DNA of 7,347 nt from the NCBI GenBank assembly GCA_030615235.1, contig JAUWZR010000129.1, positions 1 through 7,347 on the forward strand. The letters run 5' to 3'. Shown piece by piece: positions 5,900 through 7,347 of this stretch. The stretch comes from Promethearchaeota archaeon (lineage in GTDB: Archaea > Asgardarchaeota > Lokiarchaeia > Sigyniarchaeales > SOKP01). Within the stretch, counting starts at the first letter, position 1. Every line of letters begins with the position of its first letter. The notes below the pieces were generated by a model that did not search any database, was not told where the DNA came from, and saw nothing but the letters and a program-made list of their open reading frames with translations. The translations under genes and the position numbers were made by a program.

Positions 5900-5959
5900 T
5901 TTTTTATGAGAGAAGTAAACCAAGACGATAAACTTTTTTTTTTTGAAAGAAGTTTTTTT
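5900..5959 (+). promoter_or_regulatory. Three T-tracts around the start of the duplicated-domain gene
   Basis: T6 (5900-5905) directly precedes the ATG, T11 (5934-5944) encodes residues 10-13 (LFFF), and T7 (5953-5959) encodes FF at 17-18. Archaeal RNA polymerase pauses or terminates at such tracts in the non-template strand, so this could work as an attenuator. The T11 run could equally cause polymerase slippage or sequencing errors. The frame as given is intact and matches copy 2, where the same residues are encoded without a long run. Confidence 0.35.
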
Positions 5960-6934
5960 ACTTTAGATGGGCTTTGGATGATTGAAACCGAAGAAATGAC
6001 TAATTGGGAGATTGCATTAAAGATCGATCTAATTGTATGGAAAAAATTACTTAAGGTCGTCATCCGTAGGTTGAAAAAATATTTAAATTTAGAAAAGAAC
6101 GATCTTACTAGTTTAATCAAGATTCTTGCTTTCCGATGGTCTGTAGAAGGCTGGAAGTATAGTATAATAGAACATGACGGGGAAAAAGTCAAGATTTTAG
6201 TAAATCAATGTCCTTATAAATCCGTCATGGATCGTAATCCCGAACGGAAAGAAAAACAGTCTTTAATATGTAAAAACATGTGCATTCCTTTCTATAAAGC
6301 AATTATTAGAGATTATAATGAGAATATTGGTATTGTAAGGACTGGATACATGGGCTTAGGCGATGATTACTGCGATTTTCTATTTTCTTTTGATAATAAA
6401 TCTTTAGAAGAAGCAGAAAAGGATGTATCTTTTAAAGAAATAAAAAAACCTAAAGATGCTGATAAGTTATTTTATTTTGAAAAGAATTTTAGAACGCTCG
6501 ACGGATTATGGGTAATAGAAACAGAGAATGAATTAGGTTGGGACGCCACTCTAAAGCTTGATATAATAGTGTGGCAAAGGTTATATAAGATCCTATTTCG
6601 CAGAGTGATAAAGTATTTGAACGTCAAGGGAAACACTCTAAGTGATTTAATTGAAATCCTTTCTTTTATGTGGAATTGCGAGGGGAATACCCATGAGATA
6701 ATTCAACAAGAAAACGAGAGCGCAACAATAAATATCAATAGATGCCCTTACATAGAAGCGATGAAGAGAAATCCAGAGAGGCACAACAGAATTGAATCAA
6801 TTTGCAAAGAAATGTGTATTCCATATTTACAACCCGTTATTAAGGAGTTTAATCCTAAAATCGAAATAAGAAGAGAGAAATTCATTGGTTTAGGGGGTTC
6901 AGTATGCGATTTTATTCTCACTATAGAAGAATAA
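5906..6934 (+). CDS. Tandem-duplicated ATC-hydrolase-like (DUF6125-type) protein
   Basis: This 342-residue protein consists of two copies of one domain of about 150 residues. Copy 1 spans D8-F158 and copy 2 D186-F336, joined by a charged linker (163-185). Every conserved residue in copy 2 is exactly 178 residues after its partner, with no indel; by hand I count 74 identities in 151 aligned positions. Shared motifs are FxTLDGLW near the start, LKxDxIVW, RRxxKYLN, CPYxxxMxRNPER, ICKxMCIP and GLGxxxCDF. Each copy has four cysteines (C102, C122, C126, C156 and C280, C300, C304, C334), suggesting metal or cofactor binding or a catalytic cysteine. The pattern resembles the family named after L-2-amino-thiazoline-4-carboxylate hydrolase, which opens a thiazoline ring in bacterial cysteine synthesis, and the related DUF6125. 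Most archaeal members are uncharacterised, so I do not claim that reaction. AGGA (5896-5899), 6 nt before ATG 5906, serves as SD. No membrane segment is seen. The first 20 codons are very T-rich. Family link is from memory. Confidence 0.8.
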   Translation: MREVNQDDKLFFFERSFFTLDGLWMIETEEMTNWEIALKIDLIVWKKLLKVVIRRLKKYLNLEKNDLTSLIKILAFRWSVEGWKYSIIEHDGEKVKILVNQCPYKSVMDRNPERKEKQSLICKNMCIPFYKAIIRDYNENIGIVRTGYMGLGDDYCDFLFSFDNKSLEEAEKDVSFKEIKKPKDADKLFYFEKNFRTLDGLWVIETENELGWDATLKLDIIVWQRLYKILFRRVIKYLNVKGNTLSDLIEILSFMWNCEGNTHEIIQQENESATININRCPYIEAMKRNPERHNRIESICKEMCIPYLQPVIKEFNPKIEIRREKFIGLGGSVCDFILTIEE

Positions 6935-6935
6935 G

Positions 6936-6952
6936 TTAAGCGTTAGACTTAA
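6936..6952. terminator. Small hairpin between convergent genes
   Basis: TTAAG (6936-6940) pairs with CTTAA (6948-6952) around a 7-nt loop in the 26-bp gap between two stop codons. It is short and has no strong T-tract, so termination here is only possible. Confidence 0.2.
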
Positions 6953-6960
6953 ACGATAAA

Positions 6961-7347
6961 TTATTGATAAACATTCTTATAGAAACCGATTCGATTTTTG
7001 ATGTCTGAAACTATCATATCTCGTTCATTCCCGTCTATTTCATATATTTCAAAAATTATACCTTCAATCTGTCTTAATTCGTTTATTATTTCCCCGTTTA
7101 GTTTTCCTTTGGAATTTACGAGAGCGTTAATTACATCCTGAACCTTTTTGCTTAAAATCTTTTTTTGATCTGTGGAAGCGTTCTTAATTGGTAAGTGCCG
7201 GATCATATATTGGTTTAGATTTATCGTAGTGTTTTGTTGATTATTTATTCCGTAGAGGCAATAATATTGCATAAGAGAAGAATTCAAAATTGCATTGATG
7301 TACTTTAACTCTATGTGATCATCGCTGATTATTGAATAGATTGAAGA
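6961..7347 (-). CDS. C-terminal part of Eco57I/TaqI-type DNA methyltransferase or R-M protein (5' end beyond window)
   Basis: The frame is open from the right edge to TAA 6961-6963, giving 128 visible residues. An internal TTG near 7287 could pose as a start, but the conserved sequence continues upstream of it, so the gene clearly begins outside the window. The visible part resembles the end of the TaqI-like C-terminal specificity domain of N6-adenine methylases: a stretch with YINAILNSSLMQYY, then INLNQYMIRHLPI, then a helical region with KKILSKKVQDVINAL, and the closing IEGIIFEIYEIDGNERDMI. In such proteins this domain recognises DNA while the catalytic NPPY-type methylase domain lies upstream, so it cannot be checked here. 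Alternatives are a BREX PglX-type or another large restriction enzyme with the same tail. It converges on the duplicated-domain gene with a 26-bp gap. Family call is moderate; whether it is a solitary methylase or a complete restriction system cannot be told. Confidence 0.7.
   Translation of the reverse strand, partial: SSIYSIISDDHIELKYINAILNSSLMQYYCLYGINNQQNTTINLNQYMIRHLPIKNASTDQKKILSKKVQDVINALVNSKGKLNGEIINELRQIEGIIFEIYEIDGNERDMIVSDIKNRIGFYKNVYQ

Noticed and set aside
5848..6192. Minus-strand 114-codon open frame
   Set aside because: Antisense to the first copy of the duplicated-domain protein, whose conservation with copy 2 shows that the plus strand is the coding one. The antisense product is low complexity.

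Overview
The window is AT-rich and compactly coded, and looks archaeal. Upstream of several genes there are A/T-only box-A (TATA) elements roughly 35-50 nt before the start codon, leaders are short, T-tracts lie after some genes, and only some starts carry a Shine-Dalgarno (SD) sequence. The gene mix (PadR-type regulator, ribbon-helix-helix mini-protein, short-chain-type acyl-CoA enzymes, 4Fe-4S proteins with an N-terminal helix-turn-helix-like part, proteins related to L-2-amino-thiazoline-4-carboxylate hydrolase) recalls Asgard/Lokiarchaeia-type genomes. That placement is an inference from memory of such genomes, not from a marker gene.

Layout: (1) 1-512, minus: PadR-family transcription factor, running off the left edge, with a nested inverted-repeat operator candidate at 561-591. 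(2) 513-983: long AT-rich gap with repeats but no convincing gene. (3) 984-1154, plus: a 56-residue ribbon-helix-helix (CopG/NikR-type) DNA-binding protein, easily missed because it is short and lacks an ATG. (4) 1381-3502, minus: a two-gene operon of enoyl-CoA hydratase followed by acyl-CoA dehydrogenase, 25 nt apart. (5) 3641-4780, plus, divergent from that operon: a 4Fe-4S protein with winged-helix-like N-terminus, a cysteine-rich middle and a C-terminal 2x[4Fe-4S] ferredoxin. (6) 4835-5674, minus: ZIP-family metal transporter. (7) 5906-6934, plus: a protein made of two gapless tandem copies of one cysteine-containing domain. (8) 6961-7347, minus: the C-terminal end of what looks like an Eco57I/TaqI-type DNA methyltransferase or restriction-modification protein, entering from the right edge.

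The hydratase and dehydrogenase would carry out two successive beta-oxidation-type steps (or the reverse) on an unidentified acyl-CoA. No electron-transfer flavoprotein, thiolase or CoA ligase is in view. The divergent iron-sulfur protein is a plausible redox partner or sensor for the pair, but only position supports this. The two small DNA-binding proteins each have repeat structures upstream that could be their own operators.

I see no CRISPR array, tRNA, rRNA or insertion sequence. The most unusual items are the indel-free intragenic duplication with long T-tracts at its 5' end, the mini RHH gene with an ambiguous non-ATG start and clustered upstream repeats, and the triple half-site operator of the PadR gene. 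None of these amounts to a demonstrated new system.
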